Positions 22,881-35,440 of a DNA stretch of 64,000 nucleotides are shown in pieces. The notes under the pieces were generated by a model. That model had not been told where the DNA came from. It was given only the letters and a program-made list of their open reading frames with translations, and made no database searches. Numbering within the stretch: position 1 is the first letter of the stretch; every line of letters starts with the position of its first letter. Both the position numbers and the translations under genes were made by a program. The DNA is from Harmothoe impar (taxonomy: Eukaryota > Annelida > Polychaeta > Phyllodocida > Polynoidae): NCBI GenBank assembly GCA_947462335.1, contig OX381707.1:82112610-82176609 (forward strand), read 5' to 3'.

Positions 22881-25234
22881 GGGGGGGGTGGTTATTCAGT
22901 CAAAATGAAGTTAGGAATGCGGGACTCATCCTCAAAGATGGTACTCATCATGAGAAACATGATTATGACCTTCATTTTTGATTTCGAAACCTCTAACCCC
23001 CCGTACGCCCCCTCCGAAGATAAAAAGTTGGAAAATATTAAATTTATTCAATTTTAATTAGTTTTCTTGTTTCCATGGGGCCTATTTCCCTTTAAATGGA
23101 CATAAAACCACTTTGATGTAGAATATAAAAATACAGTGCACTAAAATGAGCAGTTTTTAAGTATCTGAAAATGTCAACATGGCCGCCATTAGCAAAAAAT
23201 ACCATTTTTAAGCTGTTTTTAACCTCTATGTGGTGTAACTGACATGGAATATATAAAAAAGTATTCTAAAATGGAATATAAAGATATACTGTACCAAAGG
23301 CAGATATATTGAGGTTTTAAGAAATCCAATATGGCCGCCTTTGGCAAAAAACATTGTTATTCAAGCATCAGAAATGCTATTCAAGTGGTAGAAAAGATTG
23401 GTATAACCATGTGTTTTCTTCTTGGGCTGGAAGTGAATAAATGATATGACCAAATGGTTGCAATATCACTTCCTGCTCCCCCCTCCAGTAAAATCTTTTG
23501 AAAATATGTAGTTACATTAAATACATGTAATTCTTCCTAGATGCATTGAAATAAGGCCCTAAATTATTTACATAACAGTGTTTCGATGCTGTTGACAAAC
23601 TCAATGGAGGCAAAGGAAGTAATCTTCAATTGTCAGCAGACCCCAGCCCCTGCCCACTGTATGAGCTTGTATGTATACTAGTATACTAGCCTACCAGGGA
23701 TTATTAACTATGTACTGGGAGGGAATTTGTTTAGTCTACTGATTTTTCCCTTAATCATGTTGAAAGCAATTATCTTACACATTAAAACATTTTTCCTGTG
23801 AATATTGGTAAATGAAAAGGTGATTAAATAATTGAGTATAGTATCTCAGCATCATTGGAGGAGGAACAATGAATGCAGTATGCTTAGTGATCCCATATAT
23901 CTACCCCAACCCAGGCACCATAGAGCTCTCTGACCTTCAGATGTTAAATTGGCAGAAAGTACTGCTGTAAGTGTTACTGATGGCCAGCAGTTTATGTTAT
24001 CAGTAAGAAGCCGCCTTTTTTGTTAATCAAATGTCATGCAATCTCAAATTCAATTCTTTTTCTAGAACATATTGGGCTCTAATATGGCTATACCTATCAA
24101 GCACCAACCTTGTTATACACACCCAACCAGTATCTAAACAAGAACCAAAAGAATTATATCTTAGGGAGTCACTGCCATGTTCCTACTTGCACTGTGGGCT
24201 GTTTTCTCAAAACTAGACTTTGCCTTTAATACACCTGTGATCTTAAGTTAAATTTTGATTGATGTTGTGCTCTACAGATCAATCGGCACATTAAGGTATC
24301 AAACTTATACTACTAATCTCCTTGATTATTTTGTACATCTTATATACCTGGCTCTTTTCCTTTGTTCTATTGGCCAAGTGTGGTATACATTTCTATCTTA
24401 CAGGGAGTCACATGCACCCATTATATTCTAACTGTTGGTTTTGTAATGATGATATTAAACTATGATCATCAGGGGTCTAGGAGAAAATTAGTTCTTGACT
24501 ACCCTCTTTTATCAGTTGAAGCCTATCCCTATCCCCTCTGTTCCCAGAACTACACTTTGCCTATATTGCAGTACAAAGGCCCCATAACTTTAGCTAGAAA
24601 AGCTCTTGTAAGTGATAGCAGTTTATTTCTAAAGCTTTTAAGTGAATTTAGTTTTGATTATAATTGACCTATGCAACATTCTACATTTCTGTCCATAAAG
24701 GATTTAACATTGCTTTGGTCTACTGATAGCTATTTTGGATATTTTTAGAAACAGTACTGAACACTGAATAATGATGTGTTTTTTTCCCAATGGTGGCCAT
24801 CTTGCATTTTTGAAAGCTTCAAAATAGCTGAATTTGGTGCAGTATCTCATTATACACCATAGCAAAGTGATTCTTATGAGATTTCAGATGTGGTAGACCA
24901 AATATGGATAGAATTACATTGAAAAACAGGTTTTTTTTTGCCAATGGCGGCCATCTTGAATTTTTCCAAAACTTCAAAATAGTTCATTTTAGTCCACTTA
25001 ATTTTTACACTTCACCTCAAAGTGATTTGATGTGAATATTAAAGGATGCACACTATGTGGGAATTTTTTAATTGAATTAATTAATTATTTTCCGACTTTT
25101 TATCTTCGGAGGGGGCGTACGGGGGGGGGGGGTAGAGGTCTCATATTAAAAAATGAAGGTCATATTCACGTTTCTCATGATGAGTACCATCTTTTAGAAT
25201 GGGTCCCGCAAAAAGTTTGCGCTAACCACCCCCC
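22881..25234. mobile_element. 2.35-kb non-autonomous DNA transposon with ~190-bp terminal inverted repeats
   Basis: The left end (G-run, TGGTTA, then ATGAGTACC-like, GAAGGTCATAATC-like and GGGGGCGTACGGGGGG-like words in reverse) is mirrored at 25,050-25,234. Inside, the sequence ATGGCCGCCATTAGC and its complement recur several times (23,180; 23,330; 24,790; 24,945). The flanks share CTA (or TA) directly outside the ends. No transposase ORF. Small ORFs within are spurious. Confidence 0.8.
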
Positions 25235-26886
25235 CTACTTCTACAGTATAAGAAAATGACCTGCTCAGTCTGCATTTGTTTTAATCCCAAAACATTAGTT
25301 ACACAGTAATAAGATCTCCAGGAACAGCTGTGATTAGGTTCTCTATATTGCACAAATCCACATAAGGAGATATTACTTACCGGCCTGTTTCAAAGCAGCA
25401 AATCCTCTAAAACTCTTGGAAGGTTGTCTTTAAACTAATTGAAATACCATGATTTTAGTTACAGGTTTCACTTTTATTGTAAAACACCTAATTTCCTTAT
25501 ACCTATGGTACTAAGAGTATTACTATCGGTTCTTGAAATCCTGAAGTAAAACATGGAGGTTGATGACAAAATTTCTGTACTTTGCAAAATCTCTCTCTCT
25601 ATATATATATAAAGTAGTAATAGGCTCTGAGAGAAACTCATGTAGAAGATAAATGCTCTTCTACCTGAGCCCATAAGTCTAGAAGCCTCATGACAGCTCA
25701 GACAGAAACATGCACCAATAAATGGTAAGGCCTGCTAATGCTAGTTATTACCCAGATATTAATGTGTAGCCTTGAGGATGTTGGTCTTGATGTTTCCTGT
25801 ATGGCTGCCTTCAGATATTACCGCTATATGTCACAATATGTCAACATGGTCAGAAACAGAACTGACTGATACACTTGGTTCTTCACTCAGCATCCACCAA
25901 TATGTGTCAACCCTCATTTAGCTTTGAGGGAAGACTGGTGTGAGGACTCAAAACCAATATATTGTAAGAAAGTCCCCAAGATTATTGGAGGTGCATTGCA
26001 CAAAGGGAGGGTTATACTAATTTGAGACTCTAAAGAGTGAGATAAGGAAACGTTGCTGCCTAAGTGATAGTGTGGAGGACAGAAAAGATCAATACAATAT
26101 ATCACTATCACCATCTTTGTGTCTCCACCCATTTAAGTAAAATGACTAGATCCAAGACCGTATTAACTCCATATTAGAATCATTGAAGTAGGTTTGACAG
26201 CTGTGAAAGGCAGAAAGCATTTTTATATAAATTCTTCAAACAGGGAAGCAGTCGGATATTAAAATATGGTTTGATGTCCATTTCTTGTAGCTTAGCCAAA
26301 ATTATCTACAGAGCTACTGTATGAGTGCTGGTAGCTTCCCTTGAATTAGCCATTCGAGAATTATAAATGTAATGTCTCCTTTCAAGGAACTTGGATTCTT
26401 GCTGAACAGTCAGATTGCCTAGTACAAAGGCAGGGAAATGATTATATGTGTAATCAATTCAAGAAAATAGTTTTGCTCATGGGGCGTAGAATGTAGATTG
26501 CAATTAGACATATAGAACTTCAGACCATCTACTGTCTCTTCAACCTTTTTTCTCTGGCTTCCCCTGATAATTCACTCAATTACGGCTAATGGACACCTTC
26601 AAGACTTTGAATTAGGAGACCTTTTTTTCTGTATCAAGTGACTGTAATCAAGATTACAACTGCAGAAAGGCTGTGAGTATTCAAACTTAGCGCTCAGAAT
26701 GTACAGCCTTTATAAAGCAATTGACAGAGTATAGCTCAATGTCATGTCATAAGTCTTAGGTGTGTTTCGGAAAGATCCTTTCAGGCTGTAGCATGAAGCC
26801 TTACATGACTAGGCCTGCCATATTCCACCTGTCTCTGGGTAGCTTGTGTAGACTTTGATCACGGTGATCTTGATGCTCCCTGAACG
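25235..26886 (+). repeat. Repeat modules including module W copy 1
   Basis: 25,680-25,910 is module W (GACAGCTCAGACAGAAACA, GGCTGCCTTCAGATATTAC), repeated at 26,785-26,880 plus 27,200-27,300, at 43,185-43,470 and at 51,290-51,490. 26,380-26,530 resembles 32,165-32,310 and 43,020-43,170 (TCTCCTTTCAAGGAA-like). A TATATA microsatellite lies at ~25,590-25,612. No gene. Confidence 0.65.
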
Positions 26887-27192
26887 GTATTCTCGTTCCC
26901 AAATCCTTCCGAAGGAAGGCTCTGGTAACTGCCAAATGTTGGGATTTTGCTGGATCTGGGCAACCCCTGCTGGTAGCTTGGAACCCGCGAACAGGAACAG
27001 GAAATAAAACCAGAAAGGCTGATGGTAAAACTACCTGAAACTACCATCATACATTCTGGTTCCATTTCCTGTTCCTGTTCGCTGGTTCCAAGATACCAGC
27101 AGGGGTTGCCCAGACCCAGCAAAAATCCCAAGTTCAAGGTCATTTGACTGTCCCCAGAGCCTTCCTTCGGAAGGATATTGGAGCGAGAGTAC
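26887..27192. mobile_element. Hairpin MITE with ~115-bp inverted arms and 7-8-bp TSD
   Basis: The left arm (GTATTCTCGTTCCC ... GAACAGGAACAGGAA) is almost perfectly mirrored by the right arm (TTCCTGTTCCTGTTCG ... GAGCGAGAGTAC). CTGAACG flanks both ends. Three other module W copies (25,780; 43,280; 51,390) run through this point without the insert, confirming the boundaries. The TSD length suggests a hAT-type origin. Confidence 0.85.
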
Positions 27193-27714
27193 CTGAACGG
27201 CTGCCTTCAGATATTACTGCTTTACATCAGATTATGTCAGCATGACCCAAAACAGAACTGACTGATGCACACCGTTCTAGACTCACAAAACATTAATGTG
27301 TCTCATACCTGCATCTTGATCAATTATAGGACTTTCTAAACATGGAGACCTCTACAGTCAGTAGCAAAATATTGTAAGAGAGTTAACACAATATCTAAAG
27401 AGTCAGGTGATATCAGAAAGTTCTTATTTACAGCGGGGGGGAATTTATTGTTTGTTACAAACAGCAGAGCGATCATCTTTTCAAATGTTCCCATTCACCC
27501 AACCATTATAAACAACTGATTCTCGTTCTGATTTAATAGTGTAGATATTATCCTTTCATAGCATTCCTCTGACAGTAATTATGACAAATGTGTCTAGCAA
27601 AAGTGCAGCCTATTTATTTCATGCATGCTAAATCCTCTTCTTTTACAGACATTACTGACTAAATACCACAGAGGCTAATGCAGAACACCACATCCTGTTG
27701 TCTCCCATTAGATG
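27193..27714. other. Module W remainder and unassigned DNA
   Basis: Continues module W to ~27,300, then AT-rich sequence with no recognised feature. Confidence 0.5.
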
Positions 27715-28600
27715 AGGCAACAATGACATTGGAAAATGGCAAAAACACAACCACCAAGCTTTGCCCCACTCTGAACCTTTCATCCCCTGTTCCCATTCAA
27801 TGAGGCTTTTACAAATCACCACAAGTCAAAGTGATCTCTCTGAACCAGGCTCTGTTTTTACACAAGTAATCTCCCTGACTGTGCTGTAAATATCTGACAC
27901 CATTTTAGGATCCAATGTTTTTATTAAGTAGAATGCCTGTTTCGCCATTGTCACTATGGAAGCAACTCCCATTTCAAATAGGAGTTAATGCAACAGTAGA
28001 ACAAAAGTGTTTACCTGTTATATTTGACGAGCTGGAACCTGTAACCTGCTTCTCTTGATGGCTGTTTCCATTGCAGAACACACTTTATTTATTACACAAT
28101 CCAATCTTTAACTCCTGTGGTAATGAATGTTCAATCAGTTCAGGTTCCTGTTATCTCTACACTAATGGATGCAGGGTGGGGCTTCTTTCCCTCCTAATCT
28201 TGCCTCTCTTTCACATCAAAGGTCATCATATTTACATGTACCAGATGTTTCCCCCACTTCCCTTTACTGATAATAGCCATCTGCATGTTGCAGAGTGCAT
28301 CTAGCTTTAACTAAATTAATAAAGACTAATTCAAGGTGCATTTACATCCCTATTCCAAGGGCATTTCACATAGTAACGGTGCCAGAAAGACAATACAACT
28401 GTGATCAATATAGATCCTAGAGCTAGAGGGTCCTATTTATTTATTTGATAATTTATCTGGTTCTTATGTTTGTCTGCTGAATACCCTTGAACATAATTAT
28501 TTTGGCTGCTTGAGTTTCTATTTAAGCGCTAGTCTGGGATTTACTTTTCATCACTTTCTATTTTTAATGATGCTGTAGAGACTGTTTTGAGGAAGTCTAG
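27715..28600 (+). repeat. Direct partner of the inverted block at 12,100-12,900
   Basis: Diverged reverse complement of 12,100-12,900, in matching order (TTCCCATTCAATGAGG, CATCCATTA/TAATGGATGC, GATAATTTATCTGGTTCT). Related pieces occur at 42,340-42,620 and 55,420-55,850. Non-coding. Confidence 0.75.
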
Positions 28601-28959
28601 CATCACAGGGTGTGTTTTGATATTGAGAAAAAGTTGATTGGAGCAGGATCACTGCCAATGATCGCAAGCAGTTGGCAAACAACTTACAGAAGCTTTAATA
28701 GCAGCACAGTTTTAGAGATGGTGGTGTCATGGTTTTCAACAAATACACAAATTCGGGTGTTTAAATGTAGGGATGTATGGTTAAAAATAGATGATAATAA
28801 TGTATTTATTTGAAGCCATTCCTGTAGTATTTCCTCTTAAGGTCCCTAGATCCCAAATCGATGTGAAGGGAGCCTTTAGCATCTCCAGCAAGCAATGCCA
28901 CTTTATAAGTTTATGGTTAGAAGGAGCAGAAAACTTATTCCTCATCAGTGCTAACACCA

Positions 28960-30150
28960 CACGCCAGGGTATGAGATGAGTAAAACATCAGAAATACATG
29001 TGGCAAAATGATACAGACTGGCAAACAGCAGGGTGAAAGAAATGTTCTAGCTGCCAAACTTTAGAATCTTCAAACACTACAAAGAGAGAATCCTGAATCC
29101 AGGCCATACATGTGCCAAGGGTACCGAGGTACACTGGCCACCAATGCGCCTGCACACTCCTCTATAAGTTATAGTAAGTAGCGCCTATGCTACGCTATAG
29201 ATCAGGGTTGGTTGCGGGACTCTCACTTCTATCTAAATTATTTATAATATACATTATATATAATGTAAGAAATAACACTTCAATAGGCATAATTACTAGC
29301 TCAGAGTCTTGAAGTACTTGATTATTACGGGTTATATTACACTAGACCTTACAGCTTTTGTCCAGACTTTTAACTAGAACTCAAACAAATATCTGAAATA
29401 AACTTATAAGATGTTGTCAAGAATAACAAAGGCTGTCTGTAGTAGGTTTCTGAATTGTAGTTAAGGTGAACATGGGTTGCCTTTATTGACAAAATTATAC
29501 TCTGAATTGAAAAGCAAATCAAGCATTCAGTAGAACACATTGGGTGTACCGGGTGTAATACACAATCAATGATGTCTGCATGGATTCATTTATCAAACTT
29601 TTTTTTATATACTTTTGCTACATTGTTATATTGTTGAATTAAAGATGAATGATTCAACAATACAGTTGCAGTTAAATGAATAGAGGCATTAGGATTATTC
29701 AAATCAATTAACATGATTAGAATGTCACTATGTCTCTCCAATCCTAAAATCTATTACTGTAGTGTATAATATTAATCCCTGGGATTAGAAATACGGACAT
29801 TGTTGACACAATCAATGTTACCTTTTGTATCATCTCAATTATCCTAATGCATGTGCAGGTCCTTCAAATAGCACTTTATTCTGTAATCCTGTGGACACCA
29901 GGAACCTGCACCTGCCGATGGAGGTAAACAGGAAAGAATTCCCCTCCATACTCCCACATTCTCCCATTCTGAGCTCTCTTGCATGGTCCTCCCTACCCTC
30001 CTTGCCTAATCTTTATTGTCTTTTCTTCATCCTTATCCTTGAAGTGGTCTCTTTCACTCTCTCTCAGCTGGCAGCACCTTCCCATGTCTTCTGTCTTGCT
30101 TTCCTCTGTACAACCCACTGTGAAATGGGGAGGACTAACTAGTTAGTACT
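28960..30150 (+). repeat. Module Q, copy 1
   Basis: Colinear with 32,790-33,800 and, more distantly, 44,860-45,960. Strongest identity lies at 29,825-29,985 against 33,600-33,765 (ATCTCAATTATCCTAATGCA, GAACCTGCACCTGCCGATGG). The 105-codon ORF here is not conserved in the sister copies and is dismissed. Confidence 0.8.
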
Positions 30151-31030
30151 GGTAATAATCTCCAGGGGGGAGTACCAGCTTTCCCGCCATGACGCTGTGA
30201 CGTCACTGCTGGCCGCTTCTACTCCAGATATGGACAGTTAACATTTTCAAATTGACTGATTTCATGTGGAAATACATTTAACTGATGGATCAAAAATCTC
30301 AGATTAAATAACTATCAGGAGGAAATCATGTCCTCACCTTCACCAGGCTCTGTGGGATGAATGATGGATCAACTCAATCTCTTTCCCAGTTTCCTTGGTC
30401 ATCCTTTGGTGCCTGTGCGACAGAATATGATAGATGAAGAGGGACTGCAGATAGAGTCCCCATGCCACCACAGACACAAGTGATCTGCCACCCGCCATAC
30501 TGAATGAGACACCGGACAGACTTGTCTGACTTCTGAGGTCTCAGCTCCATCATCTGCTGTTCCCATTCAATAAGCCATTAACAAAGCACCATGACCTCTG
30601 GAGATCTCACAGAGTGAGGCCCTTTTACGCACAAGAGATCATGCTGGCAGAGAAGTCAGACACTATAATGGCCATTTTTGCTTGTATTCCCATAGTTGGG
30701 TGTTCCATAACTGATAAGAGTTTATGCAGCAGATATTACATTTATTCCTAGCATGTTCTGAACAATATTGTTTTTGCCTAACTACAAGACTACTTTGTCA
30801 AATAAGCGTCTCCCCTAACAGAAATTGGCACTCCCCGTTTTGCACTATAGGTTATTATGTTGCCACTTCACCCAAACAGGTCCCTCTGACACACATCATA
30901 CAGATTTAAATTCCCCTCATCAGTTCCAACATGCATCTCCTATACGTCACTTATCGGTGTGGGCAAAACCCAAGTTAGCTCCTAGGTTCCCATCAATTCC
31001 CACAGGCAAGCTATGTCATATATAATGGTT
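30151..31030 (+). repeat. Modules T and U, copy 1
   Basis: 30,240-30,720 (module T) matches 55,080-55,620 (ATGGATCAACTCAATCTCTT-like, CCATTCAATAAGCCATTAA). 30,760-31,020 (module U) matches 38,180-38,430 and 49,835-49,970 (ATTGGCACTCC, TCAGTTCCAACATGCA). No gene. Confidence 0.7.
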
Positions 31031-31379
31031 TTAAAACCGAGGATTTCTTTCATTAAAGATGTCCCCTACCCAGAGACTGTAGGTCTCAAATATATGCCTC
31101 TCAAACCTTCACTGAAAAAACATACAGGGCTCAGATATCAGCACTGTTGATGTTAATCCCTTTTTGGGCAAAATGAAGTCAATAAGCCTGTGTGTTACTA
31201 CAGCTCAACTGCTGGGGTGGAGGTGGGAGATTTTGCTACATATATAGATGGCGCCCAATAAAGTTTGTTTGATGTTATTAATGCATAGTACTAGATAAGT
31301 CATGATTAACATATATACCTGAAGTCTATAATTAATGGTATAATTATACCATAGGATGGGTTTGAAGCATACCTTACTT

Positions 31380-31497
31380 CACGACTACAAATGTACATGT
31401 ATTTGTTATGCTGGGACGAAGAAAAGACAGGCCAAGTAGCGCCTATTCTTCCCAGCCTAAATAAAGAAATTTGAATTGAATTGAATTGAATTGAAGG
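31380..31497 (+). repeat. 3' end of a CR1/L2-type LINE
   Basis: GAAGAAAAGACAGGCC..., then CCTAAATAAAG and a (TTGAA)n tail. A short truncated 3' fragment without coding sequence. Confidence 0.6.
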
Positions 31498-32789
31498 GTG
31501 CTGTAAAGGTTACTGCCGGTGTCTGGTATATTGTACACATTCCTACAGCTCTCTGATCTCTGAAGGCATCTGCAGATCAAGACTGTACATCCCCCCATTC
31601 CTATGGACCTTTGCCCTGGGGAGACTAGAATAACCGTTACAGATGCTGCATTCACTAAAACTGCCCAGCAGGAAAGTTGCTGCAATTATTCTTTGGGGCA
31701 CTGGTGTTGATGTTGCATAGAAAGGAGGTTTTTACAGCACAGTGTCATAGACCAAAGTGTGGAAACTCCATTTTAGCCATCTAATGTTATCACAGTAATA
31801 CTTGACAGTTATCTTTGGGAGAACAAGATTTCATGCAGCCATAAATCTCTCCTCCATGGGCTGATGGCGTGTAGGAGAGAGAAAATCAATACTATATATG
31901 ATAACCATCTTTGTATCTACCCCGCTGGAATTAAATTACTACATCAAAGCCCAGATAGTCACCATATTAGAATTGTATTTTTGAACACTGTGAAAGGCAA
32001 AAGCATTCTTCAATATATTCTATGTTCTTCACATAAGGAAGTGATAAAACATTAATGAACACTTCAATGTCTGTTTCTTTTAGGTCGGCTAAATGCCTGT
32101 AAGTAGCTTTGTGACAGCACTGGTAATTTCCCTGAGAATAAGCAATTTTTAGATTTAAAGGCTATGTCTCCTTTCAAGGAAATTGGATTTTTCCTTACAG
32201 TCAGATTAGATACTACAAAGCAAGTAAATAACTTGATCACATGTAATCAACTCAAGTGAACAACTTTGCTTATAGAGGAGTAGGATCCAGATTGCTATTA
32301 GAAATATAGAACTTTAGAATTAATTGCAGAGGTCTTATCATGTCTAATTGTAACAGTTTCTTCTAATGTTTACTTGTAAAAATACTACACCAAGGAAGGA
32401 CAGTAGCTCTCTCATCTACTATCTAGACACTTATCTTCTCAGGCTAACTCAATTATAGCAAAAGGAGCACATTGCCGTCCTTAAAGTAGCAGCTGTATGA
32501 AGTGTCTGAAAAAAAGTTTACAAGAGCAGAGAGGCTGTGAGTAAGAAGAATATCTGCCTATCTGCTTTTCTTACAACCACTCACACCAGTGCTTCTGTGA
32601 TTAGGTACTCACTAATTAAATTTGGGAAACAAGATTAGGTTTTGTTCTGGTTTTCTTGCCTAAATTCTTATTCATGAGCAACTGCTTATTCCCTCTGCAT
32701 CACTACATTAAGTGCTCTACAAATACCTAAGACTGATAGACATTTTAACATATTTTAATCAAGAATTCCTCTTCAGTTGTGTGTACATT
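31498..32789 (+). repeat. Old repeat modules, no gene
   Basis: 32,370-32,700 is the direct counterpart of the inverted 13,480-13,780. 32,160-32,310 resembles 26,380-26,530 and 43,020-43,170. The rest is unassigned. Confidence 0.55.
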
Positions 32790-34760
32790 TGAAGTAAATG
32801 TGGGAAAATGATACAGACTGGCAAACAGCAGGATGGAAAAAGAAAAACGGTTCTAGCTGCCAAACTTTAGAATCCTCAGAAGAATGTAGATGTGTGTAAG
32901 AAAGGTATTAGGTTGATGGAGATGGGAGATTCTAATCACTGGATAATTAACTTCACCACCCCATCCCAGACATATTAAAACCATCCTCCTTATGTAGGGA
33001 TATTGACAAGTCAAAGAGTCTTGGTGATCCTCTCCAGATTGAAATAACACTTCAATAGGCATAATTAGTAGCTCAGAGTCTTTCACATATTTGATTGTTA
33101 ATGGTTTGACCTACACTAGACATTTTGGTTTTATGCAGCTGTCATTTACTGTATAGTAATTAAACTAGAACTGAAAATTATATCTGAAACAAACATCAAA
33201 GATGTTGGCAAGACTAAGAAAGGCTGTCTATAGTAGGTTTCTGAACTGTAGGTAAGGTAGACATGGGTTGCCTTTCATGACAAAAACTTTTCTGAATTGA
33301 GAAATAAGTTAAGCATTCGGTAGATGAAGGATAAATAAGGTCTGCATAGTATCATATCATATTATAATTTTTTTTACTACTATTATCTGCTTTCTTTACC
33401 TGAAATTTCGTTCCATTAAACATGCTTTAACAATAAAATTATAGTCAAATCATGAGGATGATTTGAATCAATTAATATCATCAAAATAACACAATGCCTC
33501 CGTAATCCTAATTTCCATTATGGTAGCGTATGATATTTATCCCTGGAACTAAAAATACTGGTATTGTTGACACAATCAATGCTAGTTTAGAACCAAAGCG
33601 TATCATCTCAATTATCCTAATGCATGTGCAGGTCCTTCAAATAGCACTTTGCTCTATAATCCTGTAGACACAAGGAACCTGCACCTGCCGATGGAGGTAA
33701 ACAGGAGAGAATTCCCCTCCATACTCCCACATTCTCCCATTCTGAGCTCTCTCACATGTTCCTCACTCCCCTCCTTGTGTTTATAATTATTGTCTGTCCT
33801 CAGCCTTCATCTGGACTCTTTTTGTCTCTCCCATGAAACACTATCCACAACACCATTTGAAGGTCAGTCTCTCAGATCTTCACTCACAAAGCTCGAACAT
33901 AAAAGTATACATGGGTGACAACAACAATGGAGAGGCAGTCCGGGAACTTGATAACGCTGTATCAGTGTCTGAGCCTTGTGAAGAGCATCAAGTGTGCTTT
34001 GTAGTAATTGGTAATGGCTAGTTGAATAAATACAGATGGGATAATAGATTTCAGTTTACGACTAGGTGAGGTTTGTGGATTATTTCCTTCTTCCCTTTCC
34101 AGATTTCATATTTGGTTGCGTCTTTCAACACATGTTTATTTTCTGTCTCACTTTATTTTTAAAGTGCAGGGCAATCTGTAAAGTTGATCCTGTTTTAGTT
34201 GTGCTTATAAAATGGGAATGGAAATGTCATTCAAGCATAATTTATGTCATTTTGTAAGAAAGTGTCAGTGATAGGTTTGTTTAACCTAATATTGACTAGT
34301 AATGAATGTCCTTTACATAATTTTATACCTAGTGCACTAATGGTATCAAAAGGTATCATAAAATGAAAATAAAAATATAATCTGAAAAGAGTTCTCACAC
34401 TTTCTCATCTACATTTATAGATGTGCCATGAAACGTGTGTTTCCACTGACTGGGTCTGGTAATGGATGTGGATTAGGTCACAGGCGATGTACTGCTAGGG
34501 CCTATTCTGTTATATTGATTTATTCATGTCTGGATCCTAGAAATCCCTAAAGTGAAATGGGGGAGAGATTCGATTTAGGAATACATCCTCGTTTTTCTAC
34601 CATTTTATTGATCACCCATAAATCTATTACAGTAATAAATCTATTTCTATACCAATAACATGTTGAAATGAATCTTCTATTGGAAGAGGAAAGCAAAGTT
34701 CTTATACAGGTCTGTACAGAGAACCTTCCCATATGATATAGCAGTCTTTGCGAAAATATG
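32790..34760 (+). repeat. Module Q copy 2 followed by module V
   Basis: Colinear with 28,985-30,030 and 44,860-47,130 (GGCAAACAGCAGG, GATAATTAACTTCAC, GGTCAGTCTCTCAGAT, ACATTTATAGATGTGCCATG, CTTATACAGGTCTGT). It is the most complete non-interrupted copy of this ~2-kb block. Confidence 0.8.
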
Positions 34761-35440
34761 CAGGACAGTGGCAATGTCCTACCCAAATGCCACAGGTCCA
34801 GCAGATTGACAAGTGTAGCAGGACCGAATGTCCAGTCACATGTTTGGCTTTTCTGAACTAAAATAATCTAGTTTGGTTTCTGAAGCTTAAATATGTTTGT
34901 CAGTATGATGATTTGGCCATAAATAATCATAATTATAGTGTATAGTACATGTAATGGACAATGCTATATATACTTATGGGATTAAGTAATCAGATATGTG
35001 GATATCTTGTCCTTCAAAAATGTAGCTGGTCCTGCAACGTTGGAAAAATGCATGACCGAATGTCCTGTTAGATGAAAAAGTTTTAGATGAGACTGATAGT
35101 AAGTAACTCGCCAGGGCTGCATTCAAGCATCATGCCAACCTTTATGAGGTTGAGACACTCCTGAAGGTTCAGCATGATGCATCAATGCAGCCCCGGCAAG
35201 TTACTCGCTGGGGCTGCATTGGTGCATCATGCTGACAAATGTAATCTTTGTGCAACATCCATCCTTAAAGGGTTAAGCACTGTCAAAAGAATTGTCATCT
35301 AGGGACTGCTAATGAGCACTGCATTAGTTCACCATGCTGAGCCTGCAGGAGAGGACCAACCCCATAGTGTCTGCTTTATTCAGTATTACATCTCTGGCAC
35401 ATTTCTCTCCAGAGCCACTATATGTAGTATGCCGACGAGA
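34761..35440. repeat. Unassigned DNA with a palindromic GGGCTGCATT cluster
   Basis: 35,101-35,245 holds direct-inverted-direct copies of a motif around GGCTGCATT...GCATCATG. Equivalent clusters occur at 40,095-40,232 and 47,283-47,490. No gene. Confidence 0.65.

Noticed and set aside
24362..24667. 101-codon ORF inside the 2.35-kb transposon
   Set aside because: No transposase motif; AT-rich chance ORF.
29825..30142. 105-codon ORF
   Set aside because: It lies in module Q; sister copies at 33.6 and 45.7 kb have stops and indels in this frame.
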